Shown piece by piece: positions 30,915-39,301 of a stretch of DNA of 64,000 nt. A model generated the notes under the pieces. The model worked only from the letters and a program-made list of their open reading frames with translations, was not told the DNA's origin and did not search any database. Each line of letters opens with the position of its first letter. Positions within the stretch are counted from its first letter, which is position 1. Source of the stretch: FEN-1219 sp036563665 (GTDB taxonomy: Bacteria > Pseudomonadota > Gammaproteobacteria > Steroidobacterales > Rariloculaceae); assembly GCA_036563665.1 (NCBI GenBank), contig DATCLY010000043.1, positions 1 to 64,000 on the forward strand, in the 5' to 3' direction. The translations under genes were made by a program, and so were the position numbers.

Positions 30915-33650
30915 TCAGCCGGTGCTCTGCATCCCGTGCGCGATGCCGTTCACGCTCGCGAGCAGCGCCTCGAGCAGCGCGTCCGCGGGCCGGCCCGCGC
31001 GGCGCCAGCGCGCGAGCAGGTTCACTTGAAGAAAACTCATCGGATCGACGTAGGGATTGCGCAGCCTGATGGAGCGCGCGAGCGTGCGCGACTCCTCGAG
31101 CAGCTCGCTCTGGCCGGAGAGCTTGAGCACGAGCTCCACCGCGCGATCGTACTCGGCGCGGATCGCCGGGAAGAACCGCTCGTGCAGCGGCCCCGCGAGG
31201 CGCGAGTACTGCTCCGCCACGTCGAGGTCGGCCTTGGCGAGCGCGGTGGCGGCATCGGACACGAGCACGCGGAAGAAGTGCCAGCGCTGGAACATGTCGT
31301 GCAGAGCCTCCTCGCCGTAGCGCTCGATGCCGTGCGCGAGGCCCGATGCGAAGCCGAACCAGGCGGGCAGCAGGCAGCGCGTCTGCGTCCACGCGAAGGC
31401 CCACGCCACCGCGTGCAGCTCCTCGATGCTCGTCGCCTCTTCGCCCGCGCCGCGCCGTGAGGTCACGCCAAGCCGCTCGATCACGTCGATGGGCGTCGCC
31501 GCGCGGAAGTAGGCGAAGAAGTCGCTCGAGTCGTACACGAGCGCCTGATACGTCTCGCGGCTGCGCTCCGCCATCGCTTCCATGATCTCGAACCACCGGG
31601 CCTCGCCGTCGTGCTCGGACGCGGGAAGCCCCGTCACGAGGATCACGGAGGAGAGGGTCTGCTCGAGGCTGCGCAGCGCGATGCCGCGCAGGCCGTATTT
31701 CTCGTTGATGGTCTCGCCCGGCTCGGTCATCCGCAGCCGCCCCGCGACGGCGCCGCGCGGGGCGGCGAGCACGGCCTCGTGCAGCCGGCCGCCGCCGCGG
31801 CTCACGGTGCCGCCCCGGCCGTGGAACAGCGTGAGCTCCACGCCGAGCCGCCCGAGCGTGGCGACCAGCGCGCGCTGCGCCTGGTGCACGGTCCAACGGG
31901 CCGACATGAGGCCGCCGTCCTTGGCGCTGTCGGAGTAGCCGACCATCACGATCTGGCGATCGCCGCGCGAGCGCAGGTGTCGCCGATAACGCTCGTCGCG
32001 GACCAGCCGCTCCATGATCGTGGGCGCGTTGGCCAGGTCCTCCACCGTCTCGAAGAGCGGCGCGACGTCGAGCGCCACGTCGTCGCCGGGCCGGCCCAGG
32101 TGTCCCCAGTGCGCGAGCAGCAGCACCGACAGCACGTCGTCGGGGCCGTGCGTTCTGCCGACGATGTAGGGGCCGATCGAATCGGGGCCGTACTTGCGCC
32201 GGGCGTGAGCGATGGCCTGGAACACGCCGAGCGTGCGGCGCGCCTCGGACGACAGCGTGCCGAGCGGCGACTCGCGGCGCTCGAGCGCCTCGTCGAGGCG
32301 CCGCGTGCGCTCCTCGCTGCCGAGCTCGAGCCAGCGCGCCTCCTGCAGCCCTTCGCCCACCACGCGCCGGTGCGCGAGCGCGTTCTGCTTGATGTCGAGC
32401 GTGGCCACGTGGAAGCCGAAGGTCTGCGCCCTGCGGAGCAGCCGCTGCACCGCGAACAGCCCCGCGTTGCGGCCCTTGTTGGCGCGCAAGCTGTCCGCGA
32501 TGGCCTCGATGTCGGCGATGAACTCCTGCGGCGATTCGTACGGGAACGCGGCGTCGTCGTAGGTGGCCTTGAGCCGCGCGGCCACGAGCCGCAGGAAGAC
32601 CCGATACGGCATGTCGCGGTGGCGCGCCGGCACGGAGGCCGCGGCTTCGGGGAAGTGCCCGGCGTAGAGACGGCTGCGGCTCTTGATCTCCTCCGCCACA
32701 CCGATCCGGCTCTCGCTCTGCGAGAGATCGCGCGCGAGGTAGTGGCACTCCTTGTAATAGAGGTCGAGGATCACGGCCCGGTGCCGCGCGAGCGTCTCGC
32801 GGATGCTCTTCGCGGTGACGTCGGGGTCGCCGTCGAGGTCGCCGCCCACCCACGAGCAGAAGCGCACCACCGTCGGCACGCGAATCCGGCCCGCGTGCTC
32901 GGGGAACACGGCCGCGAGTGCGCTCTCGAGGCTCTCGTAGAACGCCGGGATCACGCGATAGACCACTTCCGTGAGGAAGAACAGCACCTGCTCGGCCTCG
33001 TCGCGCAGCCGCGCCCCGTGCGCCTTGTGCTCCGCCGTCTGCCAGGCGGTGGTCATCTCCATGCGGATGCGGCCGAGCGTCGACTCGAGCTCCTGCGGCG
33101 TCAGGTAGGGGTCGAGCATGTCCACGAGGTGCCTGGCGATCCGCTGCTGCTTGCGGAGCAGCGTGCGACGCGTGACGTCCGTCGGATGCGCCGTGAAGAC
33201 GGGCTCCACGCAGATGCGCCCCACCACGCGCTCGATCTCGTCCGCGTCCACCCCCGCGGCCTTGAGCCGGCTCAGGATGTCGACGAAACCGAAGGGCTGC
33301 GGCGCCTTCGCGTCGCGCAGGTACTCCCGGCGCCGCCGGATGCGGTGCACCTTCTCCGCCAGGTTGACCACCTGGAAGTAGGTGGAGAAGGCGCGGATGA
33401 GCTCGCGGGCCGTGCTCGGCGCGAGCGCTCCGAGCACCTCGGCGAGCTTGCCGTGGGCCGCGGGGTCCCCTTCGCGCCGGGCGATGGCGGCGCGCCGGGC
33501 GGCCTCCACGAGGTCGAAGAGCGCCTCGCCGCCTTGCTCGCGCACGAGCTCCCCCACGAGCTCGCCCAGGCGATGCACGTCCTCGCGCAGCGCGCGATCT
33601 TTCTCGGCGAAGAAGAGGTTGGCGCGGGCCGGCGGGGTAGGAGTGGCCAT
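30915..33650 (-). CDS. ppc: Phosphoenolpyruvate carboxylase
   Basis: Anaplerotic enzyme that carboxylates PEP with bicarbonate to oxaloacetate, feeding citrate synthase. It has 911 residues, the bacterial norm. Catalytic His is in VFTAHPTDVTRR near residue 155 (most homologues read TAHPTE/Q), the catalytic Lys in GYSDSAKDGG near 585 and the arginine in FHGRGGTVSRGGG near 622. It ends in QSTG, like the conserved NTG carboxyl end. GGAG six bases upstream supports the ATG at 33650. It lies between the dehydrogenase and the ABC exporter, all leftward. Confidence 0.96.
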   Translation of the reverse strand: MATPTPPARANLFFAEKDRALREDVHRLGELVGELVREQGGEALFDLVEAARRAAIARREGDPAAHGKLAEVLGALAPSTARELIRAFSTYFQVVNLAEKVHRIRRRREYLRDAKAPQPFGFVDILSRLKAAGVDADEIERVVGRICVEPVFTAHPTDVTRRTLLRKQQRIARHLVDMLDPYLTPQELESTLGRIRMEMTTAWQTAEHKAHGARLRDEAEQVLFFLTEVVYRVIPAFYESLESALAAVFPEHAGRIRVPTVVRFCSWVGGDLDGDPDVTAKSIRETLARHRAVILDLYYKECHYLARDLSQSESRIGVAEEIKSRSRLYAGHFPEAAASVPARHRDMPYRVFLRLVAARLKATYDDAAFPYESPQEFIADIEAIADSLRANKGRNAGLFAVQRLLRRAQTFGFHVATLDIKQNALAHRRVVGEGLQEARWLELGSEERTRRLDEALERRESPLGTLSSEARRTLGVFQAIAHARRKYGPDSIGPYIVGRTHGPDDVLSVLLLAHWGHLGRPGDDVALDVAPLFETVEDLANAPTIMERLVRDERYRRHLRSRGDRQIVMVGYSDSAKDGGLMSARWTVHQAQRALVATLGRLGVELTLFHGRGGTVSRGGGRLHEAVLAAPRGAVAGRLRMTEPGETINEKYGLRGIALRSLEQTLSSVILVTGLPASEHDGEARWFEIMEAMAERSRETYQALVYDSSDFFAYFRAATPIDVIERLGVTSRRGAGEEATSIEELHAVAWAFAWTQTRCLLPAWFGFASGLAHGIERYGEEALHDMFQRWHFFRVLVSDAATALAKADLDVAEQYSRLAGPLHERFFPAIRAEYDRAVELVLKLSGQSELLEESRTLARSIRLRNPYVDPMSFLQVNLLARWRRAGRPADALLEALLASVNGIAHGMQSTG

Positions 33651-33691
33651 CGGAGGCTCCGGGGCGGAATTCTACCCCAGCGTCCGCGCCA

Positions 33692-35563
33692 CTACCGGTA
33701 AGCGCGCGCCTGCAGCTCGAACAGCCGCGCGTAACGGCCGCCGCGCGCCATGAGCTCGTCGTGCGTGCCCTGCTCGACGATGCGGCCCTGATCGAGCACC
33801 ACGATGCAATCGGCATGGCGCACGGTCGAGAAGCGGTGCGAGATCAGGATCGAGATCTTGCCGCGCGTGAGCTCGCGAAAGTGCTCGAAGAGCTCGGCTT
33901 CCGTCTCGGCGTCGAGCGACGCCGTGGGCTCGTCGAGCACGAGGATCTCCGCGCCGTCGCGCATGAACGCGCGGGCCAGCGCGATGCGCTGCCACTGGCC
34001 GCCGGAGAGCTCCTGACCGTCCTCGAACCAGCGGCCGAGCTGCGTGTGATAGCCCTGCGGCAGCCGCTCGATGAACTCCGCCGCGCGGCCCTTCTCCGCG
34101 GCCTCCGCCCAGCGCCGTTCGTCGTCGAACGCGGCCACGTCGCCCGCGCCGATGTTCTCGCCGACGGCGAACTGATAACGGTTGAAGTCCTGGAAGATCA
34201 CGGCGTACCGCCGCTTGAGCGCCGCCGGGTCCCACTCCGCGAGGTCGCGGCCCTGGTAGCGAACGGTGCCCCGGTCCGGCCGGTAGAGGCCGGCGAGGAG
34301 CTTCACGAGCGTGGTCTTGCCCGAGCCGTTCAGGCCCACGAGCGCCAGGCTCCCGCCCGGCGGAATCGTGAGCGTGACGTCCCGGATCGCGGGGGTCTCC
34401 GCGCCCGGATAGGTGAACGTCACGCCCTCGATCTCGAGCCCGGCCGACGGATCCGGGCCGCTCGTCGCCGTGCCCTTCGGCACGAGCGAGGGCTGCTCGA
34501 GGTACTCGTAGAGATTCGACAGATACAGGTTGTCCTCGTACATGCCGCCGATGGCGCTCAGCATGGCGGACACGGACGTCTGGCCCTGCTTGAACACCAG
34601 CAGATACATCGTCATCTGGCCGAGCGTGATGACGCCCTGGATCGTGGCCACGGCGATCCACGCATACGCGCCGTAGAAGGCCGCGTTGCTCACGAGGCCG
34701 AGCGCGAACCCCCACGTGTCGCGTCGGATGGTGAGCCGCCGCTCCTCCGCGTAGAGGCGGCGGAAGATGGCCTTGTAGCGGTCGAGCAGGCGCGGCCCGA
34801 GCTCGAAGAGCTGCACCTCCTTGGCGTGGTCCTCGCGCGCGAGCACCACCTCGAGGTAGGCGAGCCGGCGCCGCTCCGGCGAGCGCCACTTGAACACGCG
34901 GAAGCGCTCGCCCGAGAAACGCGTCTCCGCGAGGAACGCGGGCAGGCCGGCGACCACCAGGATCACCACGGCCCAGGCGGAGAACTGCAGCAGCAGCCCC
35001 GCGTAGCTCACGAGCGCGATGCCGTTGCGCGCGAGCGTGAACGTGCGCGTCACGAGCGACAGCGGCCGGGCCGACGCCTCCTGCCGCGCCCGCGTGAGCT
35101 TGTCGTAGAACTCCGAGTCTTCGAACTGGGCGAAGTCGAGCGTGAGCGCCTTCTCGAGGATCAAGATGTGCACGCGCTGCGACAGCAGCACGCGCAGCAG
35201 CGACTGGCAGAAGTCGATGCCGCGCTCGGCGCCCGCGAGCCCGGCGACGAGCACCCCTTCTGCGCCGACGAGCAGCAGGACGCCCGCGTAGTCCGGCGTG
35301 CCGCCTGCGGAGAAGGCGCCGATGGCGGCGACCACGGCGTCGACGATGAGCTGGCCCACGTAGGCGATGCCCGCCGGCGCGAGACCCGCGGCGATCGTCA
35401 GCAGCGCGAGCGACACGGTGAGCCCGCGGTGCGTGGACCAGACGAGCGCCACCGCCCGGCGGCTGTAACGCCAGAAGCCGAGGTAGCCTTCGAGAGGAGG
35501 CGGCTGCTCGGCGCGGGACGCGGGCGCGCGCCGTCCCGCCAGCTCCGCGTGACGGACGCTCAC
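33692..35563 (-). CDS. ABC exporter, fused permease and ATPase
   Basis: Half-transporter of 623 residues with an N-terminal membrane domain (about five to six helices between residues 45 and 330) and a C-terminal ATPase: Walker A GLNGSGKTT, signature LSGGQWQR, Walker B ILVLDEPTASLD, switch HRFSTVRHAD. The extended Q-loop region FQDFNRYQ is typical of lipid or peptide exporters of this type. It probably works as a homodimer. The start is GTG at 35563, ten bases after the stop of the 112-residue protein, so the two are likely an operon. No peptide precursor or processing gene is nearby, so the substrate is unknown. Confidence 0.9.
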   Translation of the reverse strand: MSVRHAELAGRRAPASRAEQPPPLEGYLGFWRYSRRAVALVWSTHRGLTVSLALLTIAAGLAPAGIAYVGQLIVDAVVAAIGAFSAGGTPDYAGVLLLVGAEGVLVAGLAGAERGIDFCQSLLRVLLSQRVHILILEKALTLDFAQFEDSEFYDKLTRARQEASARPLSLVTRTFTLARNGIALVSYAGLLLQFSAWAVVILVVAGLPAFLAETRFSGERFRVFKWRSPERRRLAYLEVVLAREDHAKEVQLFELGPRLLDRYKAIFRRLYAEERRLTIRRDTWGFALGLVSNAAFYGAYAWIAVATIQGVITLGQMTMYLLVFKQGQTSVSAMLSAIGGMYEDNLYLSNLYEYLEQPSLVPKGTATSGPDPSAGLEIEGVTFTYPGAETPAIRDVTLTIPPGGSLALVGLNGSGKTTLVKLLAGLYRPDRGTVRYQGRDLAEWDPAALKRRYAVIFQDFNRYQFAVGENIGAGDVAAFDDERRWAEAAEKGRAAEFIERLPQGYHTQLGRWFEDGQELSGGQWQRIALARAFMRDGAEILVLDEPTASLDAETEAELFEHFRELTRGKISILISHRFSTVRHADCIVVLDQGRIVEQGTHDELMARGGRYARLFELQARAYR

Positions 35564-35573
35564 CGCTCGGGGC

Positions 35574-35912
35574 TCAGCCCGTGCCGCCCCGGGCCGCTTC
35601 CAGCTCCGCGCGCTTCTGCCGGGTGAGGGCGAGGAACCGCGGCATCGGCCCGCGATCCTCGTACACCGGGTCGCCGTACTCGTCCTCGCGGATCACCTTC
35701 GGGCCCGGCTCGTACGGCATGGCCTCGGTCAGCTCGTCGAGGGCGGTGCGCAGCAGGTCCGTGATCACCGCCTCTTTCGATAAGTGGTACATCTCCGCGA
35801 GCGCGAGCACGCGGGCCGCGTCCTCGATGGGCAGCCGCACGGCGAACTGTTCCGCCGTGAGCTCGGTCTCGGGATGGTTTTGCCAACGGCGCAACAGCGC
35901 CTTGAAGCTCAT
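35574..35912 (-). CDS. Conserved small protein of unknown function
   Basis: A soluble 112-residue protein. It begins MSFKALLRRWQNHPE, has a central helix-rich part with AVRLPIEDAARVLALAEMY and ITDLLRTALDELTEAMP that could be a ribbon-helix-helix-like or dimerisation unit, and a C-terminal acidic EDEYGDPVYEDRGP. I recall close relatives in pseudomonads carrying the name type 1 pili tip component, but nothing in the sequence (no signal peptide, no pilin motif) supports that name. It precedes the ABC exporter by 10 bp. A regulatory role is only a guess. Confidence 0.78.
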   Translation of the reverse strand: MSFKALLRRWQNHPETELTAEQFAVRLPIEDAARVLALAEMYHLSKEAVITDLLRTALDELTEAMPYEPGPKVIREDEYGDPVYEDRGPMPRFLALTRQKRAELEAARGGTG

Positions 35913-36052
35913 GAGGTGCTTACTCCGTGACTAACAGACTCGGGGGTCGGCGCCGGGGTGTCAAGCCGGCCCGCCGACCGCCGCGGCCCCGATTCTGTCA
36001 CGTGGCGCGAGCGTCCGACGCCGGCCACGCGCCGGGGTCCCGGCCGTGCCGC
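35913..36052. other. Spacer between the divergent 112-aa gene and trp leader
   Basis: GC-rich non-coding DNA. The only feature seen is an inverted repeat GGTCGGCG (35945-35952) with CGCCGACC (35972-35979), which may be an operator or mere GC-rich symmetry. I see no gene. Confidence 0.4.
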
Positions 36053-36082
36053 TTGACCCCCGACGGCGGGCAAGCCCATACT
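36053..36082 (+). promoter_or_regulatory. Proposed promoter of the trp operon
   Basis: TTGACC at 36053-36058, an 18-bp spacer and CATACT at 36077-36082 resemble a sigma-70 promoter (5/6 and 4/6). The start would fall at about 36088-36090, so the leader-peptide ATG at 36091 would be at or next to the 5' end of the mRNA. Confidence 0.5.
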
Positions 36083-36090
36083 GCCGCGGC

Positions 36091-36171
36091 ATGAGCGGAC
36101 AGCGCGATCTGCGAGCCGAGAACAACCGTTGGTGGCGCCGCCTACCAGCGGAGAGGCTTGCGCGCGCGTAA
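36091..36171 (+). CDS. trpL: trp operon leader peptide
   Basis: A 26-codon reading frame, MSGQRDLRAENNRWWRRLPA and six more residues, with tandem Trp codons TGG TGG at 36130-36135 and stop TAA at 36169. Trp is the rarest residue, so a pair at codons 14-15 directly before trpE is diagnostic of an attenuation leader. Ribosome stalling there when tryptophanyl-tRNA is scarce would free the antiterminator. No ribosome site precedes the ATG; with the promoter proposed, translation could be leaderless, as reported for some other bacterial trpL genes. Confidence 0.85.
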   Translation: MSGQRDLRAENNRWWRRLPAERLARA

Positions 36172-36246
36172 TCGTACACTCCACTTTCGTTTTCGACTCC
36201 AGAGCAGGCCCACTCCGCTACGACGGAGCTGGGCCTTTGCCGTTTT
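36149..36246 (+). terminator. trp attenuator: terminator and competing antiterminator
   Basis: Terminator: AGGCCCACTCCG (36206-36217) pairs with 36224-36236 (CGGAG, bulged C, TGGGCCT), loop CTACGA, followed by TTGCCGTTTT. Antiterminator: CGGAG (36149-36153) pairs with CTCCG (36213-36217), and GGCTTGC (36155-36161) pairs with GCAGGCC (36204-36210) with one G-U. The two folds share 36206-36217 and exclude each other, and the antiterminator's 5' strand lies 14-26 nt after the Trp codons, overlapping the end of trpL. Confidence 0.88.
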
Positions 36247-36300
36247 AGGAGATCGGTTTTCCGCTCGCGGAGCGCGGCGAGAAGGACGAAGAGAGCGACC

Positions 36301-37686
36301 ATGCAGACAGCGTTCGACATCACCGCCGACCTGGATACGCCGGTGTCGGCGTACCTGAAGCTCGCGCCGTTCGAGCCGCGTTTCCTGCTCGAGAGCGTGG
36401 AAAGCGGCGAGCGCCTCGCGCGCTACTCCTTCCTGGGGCTCGGCGACGGCCTGCGGCTCGAGCTCTCGCCCGAGGGCGCGGTGCTTGACGGCCGGCGGCT
36501 GTCGGCGCCCACGACCGCGGCCGAATGGCGCGCGCTCATGCGCGACGCGCTCGCGCGCTGCCCGGAGCTCACGCCGTCCATCCCCGGCCTGCCGTTCACG
36601 GGGGGCCTCGTCGGCGCCACCGGGTACGACGTCGTGCGCTACTTCGAGCGGCTGCCGGCGCACCGCGCGCCGCTGCCGGGGCTGCCGCTCGGCACCTACG
36701 TGGCCCCGCGGTCGCTGCTCGTGTTCGACCATCTGACCCGACGCCTCGCGCTGCTGCACCAGGGGCCCGAGAGCGAGCGGCAGGCGCTGCGGGCCGAGGT
36801 CGTGCGGGCTCTGCGGGGCGGCATCGACAACGGCGGCGCGCGCAGGGGCTTCTCGCCCGCGGAGGCGAGCGCCACGGAGGAGGAGTTCGTCGGCGCCGTG
36901 GTCCGGGCCCAGGACCACATCCGCGCCGGCGACATCTACCAGATCGTGCTGTCCGTGCGCTTCAAGGGCCGCACCGACCTCGACGCGTTCCAGATCTATC
37001 GGGGCCTGCGGCTGCTGAACCCGTCGCCGTACATGTTCTTTCTCGACCTCGGGCAGCTCAAGATCGCGGGCTCCTCGCCCGAGGCGCTCGTGCGGCTCGC
37101 GGGCCGCGAAGCTTCCCTGCGGCCCATCGCGGGCACGCGCCCCCGCGGCGCCACGGACGAGCTCGATCAGGCGCTCGAGCGCGAGCTGCTCGCGGATCCG
37201 AAGGAGAACGCGGAGCACGTCATGCTCGTGGACCTGGCCCGCAACGACCTGGGCCGCGTGGCCCGCTCGGGCTCGGTGCACGTGGACCCCTACCGGCGCA
37301 TCGAGCGCTACAGCCACGTGATGCACATCGTGAGCGGCGTCAAAGGCGAGCTCGACGCCGGCAAGGACGCCTTCGACCTGTTCGCGGCCGCGTTCCCGGC
37401 CGGGACGCTCGTGGGCGCGCCGAAGGTGCGCGCCATGGAGCTCATCGCGGATCTCGAGCCCGTGGGCCGCGGTCTCTACGGCGGCACCGTGGGCTACTTC
37501 GCGAAGAACGGCAACATGGACCAGGCCATCACCATTCGCACGCTGGTGCTCGACGGCGACGAGTACAGCTTCCAGGCCGGCGCCGGCATCGTGGCCGACA
37601 GCGTGCCGAAGCGGGAATACCAAGAAGTGCTGGCGAAGAGCGCCATCCTGCGTCACGCGCTCGAGCTCGCGGAGGAAGGACTGTGA
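36301..37686 (+). CDS. trpE: Anthranilate synthase component I
   Basis: Converts chorismate and ammonia to anthranilate, using ammonia from TrpG. The protein has 461 residues, slightly shorter than E. coli (520). The tryptophan feedback motif LLES (near residue 30) is present; the chorismate-binding domain shows GDIYQIVLS, PSPYMFFLD, IAGTRPRG, the DLARNDLGRV motif and GGTVGYFAKNGNMDQAITIRT. Expression is preceded by the trpL attenuator. Its stop overlaps the trpG GTG as GTGA. Confidence 0.96.
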   Translation: MQTAFDITADLDTPVSAYLKLAPFEPRFLLESVESGERLARYSFLGLGDGLRLELSPEGAVLDGRRLSAPTTAAEWRALMRDALARCPELTPSIPGLPFTGGLVGATGYDVVRYFERLPAHRAPLPGLPLGTYVAPRSLLVFDHLTRRLALLHQGPESERQALRAEVVRALRGGIDNGGARRGFSPAEASATEEEFVGAVVRAQDHIRAGDIYQIVLSVRFKGRTDLDAFQIYRGLRLLNPSPYMFFLDLGQLKIAGSSPEALVRLAGREASLRPIAGTRPRGATDELDQALERELLADPKENAEHVMLVDLARNDLGRVARSGSVHVDPYRRIERYSHVMHIVSGVKGELDAGKDAFDLFAAAFPAGTLVGAPKVRAMELIADLEPVGRGLYGGTVGYFAKNGNMDQAITIRTLVLDGDEYSFQAGAGIVADSVPKREYQEVLAKSAILRHALELAEEGL

Positions 37687-38270
37687 GCGCCCGTGTGCTG
37701 CTGATCGACAACTACGATTCTTTCACCTACAACCTCGTGCAGGCGTTCCTCGTGCTCGACGCCGAGGTGCTCGTCTACCGCAACGACGCGCTCACGCCGC
37801 AGCAGGCGCTCGAGCTCGATCCCTCGCACGTCGTGATCTCTCCGGGGCCCGGCCGCCCGGAGGACGCCGGCGTGTCGCTCGCGATCATCGAGACGTTCGC
37901 GGGCCGGAAACCCCTTCTGGGCGTCTGCCTCGGCCACCAGGCCATCGTGCACCACTTCGGCGGTCGCATCGTGTCGGCCGCGGCGCTCATGCACGGCAAG
38001 ACGTCGCTCGTGCAGCACGACGGGGCGACGGTGTTCCGCGGGCTCACGAATCCGTTCGAGGCCGGGCGCTACCACTCGCTCGCCGCGGACCGCACCAACG
38101 TGCCGCCCGCGCTCGAGGTGTCGGCCCGCACGGCCGACGGCGAGATCATGGCCGTGCGCCACCGCGAGCTTCCGGTCGAGGGCGTGCAGTTCCACCCGGA
38201 GAGCGTGCTGACGCCGGAAGGGCCGCGGCTGCTCGAGAATTTCCTCTACCCGGAACGGGCATCGTCATGA
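37683..38270 (+). CDS. trpG: Anthranilate synthase component II (glutamine amidotransferase)
   Basis: Class I glutamine amidotransferase of 195 residues supplying ammonia to TrpE. It begins VSARVLLIDNYDSFTYNLVQ (start GTG), with the oxyanion strip SPGPGRPEDAG, the nucleophile cysteine in GVCLGHQ (about 79-85) and the His/Glu pair in VQFHPES. It could also serve 4-amino-4-deoxychorismate synthase, as TrpG does in bacteria lacking a separate PabA; that is not testable here. GTGA overlap with trpE and ATGA overlap with trpD. Confidence 0.96.
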   Translation: MSARVLLIDNYDSFTYNLVQAFLVLDAEVLVYRNDALTPQQALELDPSHVVISPGPGRPEDAGVSLAIIETFAGRKPLLGVCLGHQAIVHHFGGRIVSAAALMHGKTSLVQHDGATVFRGLTNPFEAGRYHSLAADRTNVPPALEVSARTADGEIMAVRHRELPVEGVQFHPESVLTPEGPRLLENFLYPERASS

Positions 38271-39301
38271 GCGTGAAGGGCAACGAGCTCCTCGAGCGGC
38301 TGCTCGCGGGGCAGGACCTGGACGAGGCGACCGCGGCGGCGCTGCTGCGCGCGCTCGCGAGCGCCGAGATCGAGCCCGCGCTCGCGGGCGGCCTGCTGGT
38401 GGCGCTCCGGCGCAAGGGCGAGAGCGCGGCCGAGATCCGCGGCTTCGCGCAGGCGATGCGCGAGCTCGCCCGGCGCCCCGACATTCCCGCGGACGGGCCG
38501 TACGTGGACGTGGTCGGCACGGGCGGGGACCGCTCCGGCAGCCTGAACCTGTCCACGGGCGCCGCGTTGCTCGCCGCCGCCTGCGGCGCGCGCGTGGTGA
38601 AGCACGGCAACCGCTCGGTCTCGAGCCGCTGCGGCAGCGCCGACGTGCTGCAGGCGCTCGGCCTGCCCGTGCCGCTCGAGGAGCAGGGCGCAGGGCGCTG
38701 CCTCGAAGCGCTCGGGTTCACGTTCCTGTTCGCGCCGCACTACCACCCCGCGATGAAGCACATCGCGCCCGTGCGGGCGGCGCTCGGCGTGCGCACGGTG
38801 TTCAACATCCTGGGGCCGCTCGCGAATCCCGCCTCGCCGCCGTTCCACGTGATCGGCGCCTACAGCGACGCCGTCGCGGCCCTCATGGCGGAGACACTGT
38901 CGGGCATGGCGTGCACGCGCGCGTTCGTGATCCACGGCGCGGACGGCTGGGACGAGGCGACGCCGATGGGACCGTTCGTCTGCTACGAGGTGACACCGGG
39001 CCGGGTCACGCGCACGGTGCGCGACCCGCGCGATTACGGCATCGAGCGTTGCAACGGCGACGGGCTCGTGGGCGGCGACGCCGCCGAGAACGCGCGGCGG
39101 CTGCGGGCCGCCCTCGAAGGCGGCGACACCGCGGCCCACCGCGACGCGCTCGCGCTCGGGGCCGCCCTCGCGCTCGAGGTGACCGGGCTCGTGCCGGACA
39201 CCGCGGCCGGCGTCGCCTGCGCGCGCGAGGCGATCGCGGACGGCCGCGCCGCGCGGCTGCTCGAGCGGCTCGACGAGTTCGCCCGCCGGGAAGCGGCATG
39301 A
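38267..39301 (+). CDS. trpD: Anthranilate phosphoribosyltransferase
   Basis: Transfers the phosphoribosyl group of PRPP to anthranilate. The 344-residue protein has the PRPP-binding GTGGDRSGSLNLSTGAA (about 84-100), KHGNRSVSSRCGSAD (about 106-120), the anthranilate site and the metal motif DGWDEATP near residue 225. It is a stand-alone TrpD, not fused with TrpG as in E. coli. Stop and trpC start overlap as ATGA. Confidence 0.96.
   Translation: MSVKGNELLERLLAGQDLDEATAAALLRALASAEIEPALAGGLLVALRRKGESAAEIRGFAQAMRELARRPDIPADGPYVDVVGTGGDRSGSLNLSTGAALLAAACGARVVKHGNRSVSSRCGSADVLQALGLPVPLEEQGAGRCLEALGFTFLFAPHYHPAMKHIAPVRAALGVRTVFNILGPLANPASPPFHVIGAYSDAVAALMAETLSGMACTRAFVIHGADGWDEATPMGPFVCYEVTPGRVTRTVRDPRDYGIERCNGDGLVGGDAAENARRLRAALEGGDTAAHRDALALGAALALEVTGLVPDTAAGVACAREAIADGRAARLLERLDEFARREAA

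Noticed and set aside
29908..33816. A reading frame of about 1300 codons on the minus strand covering the dehydrogenase and all of ppc
   Set aside because: Only its last 324 codons resemble a protein family. The rest is an alternative frame of ppc, open because GC-rich DNA has few stop codons, and translates to Ala/Arg-rich sequence.
35574..35912. Type 1 pilus tip component, a name carried by relatives
   Set aside because: No signal peptide, no donor-strand motif and no chaperone-usher genes; the protein looks cytoplasmic.
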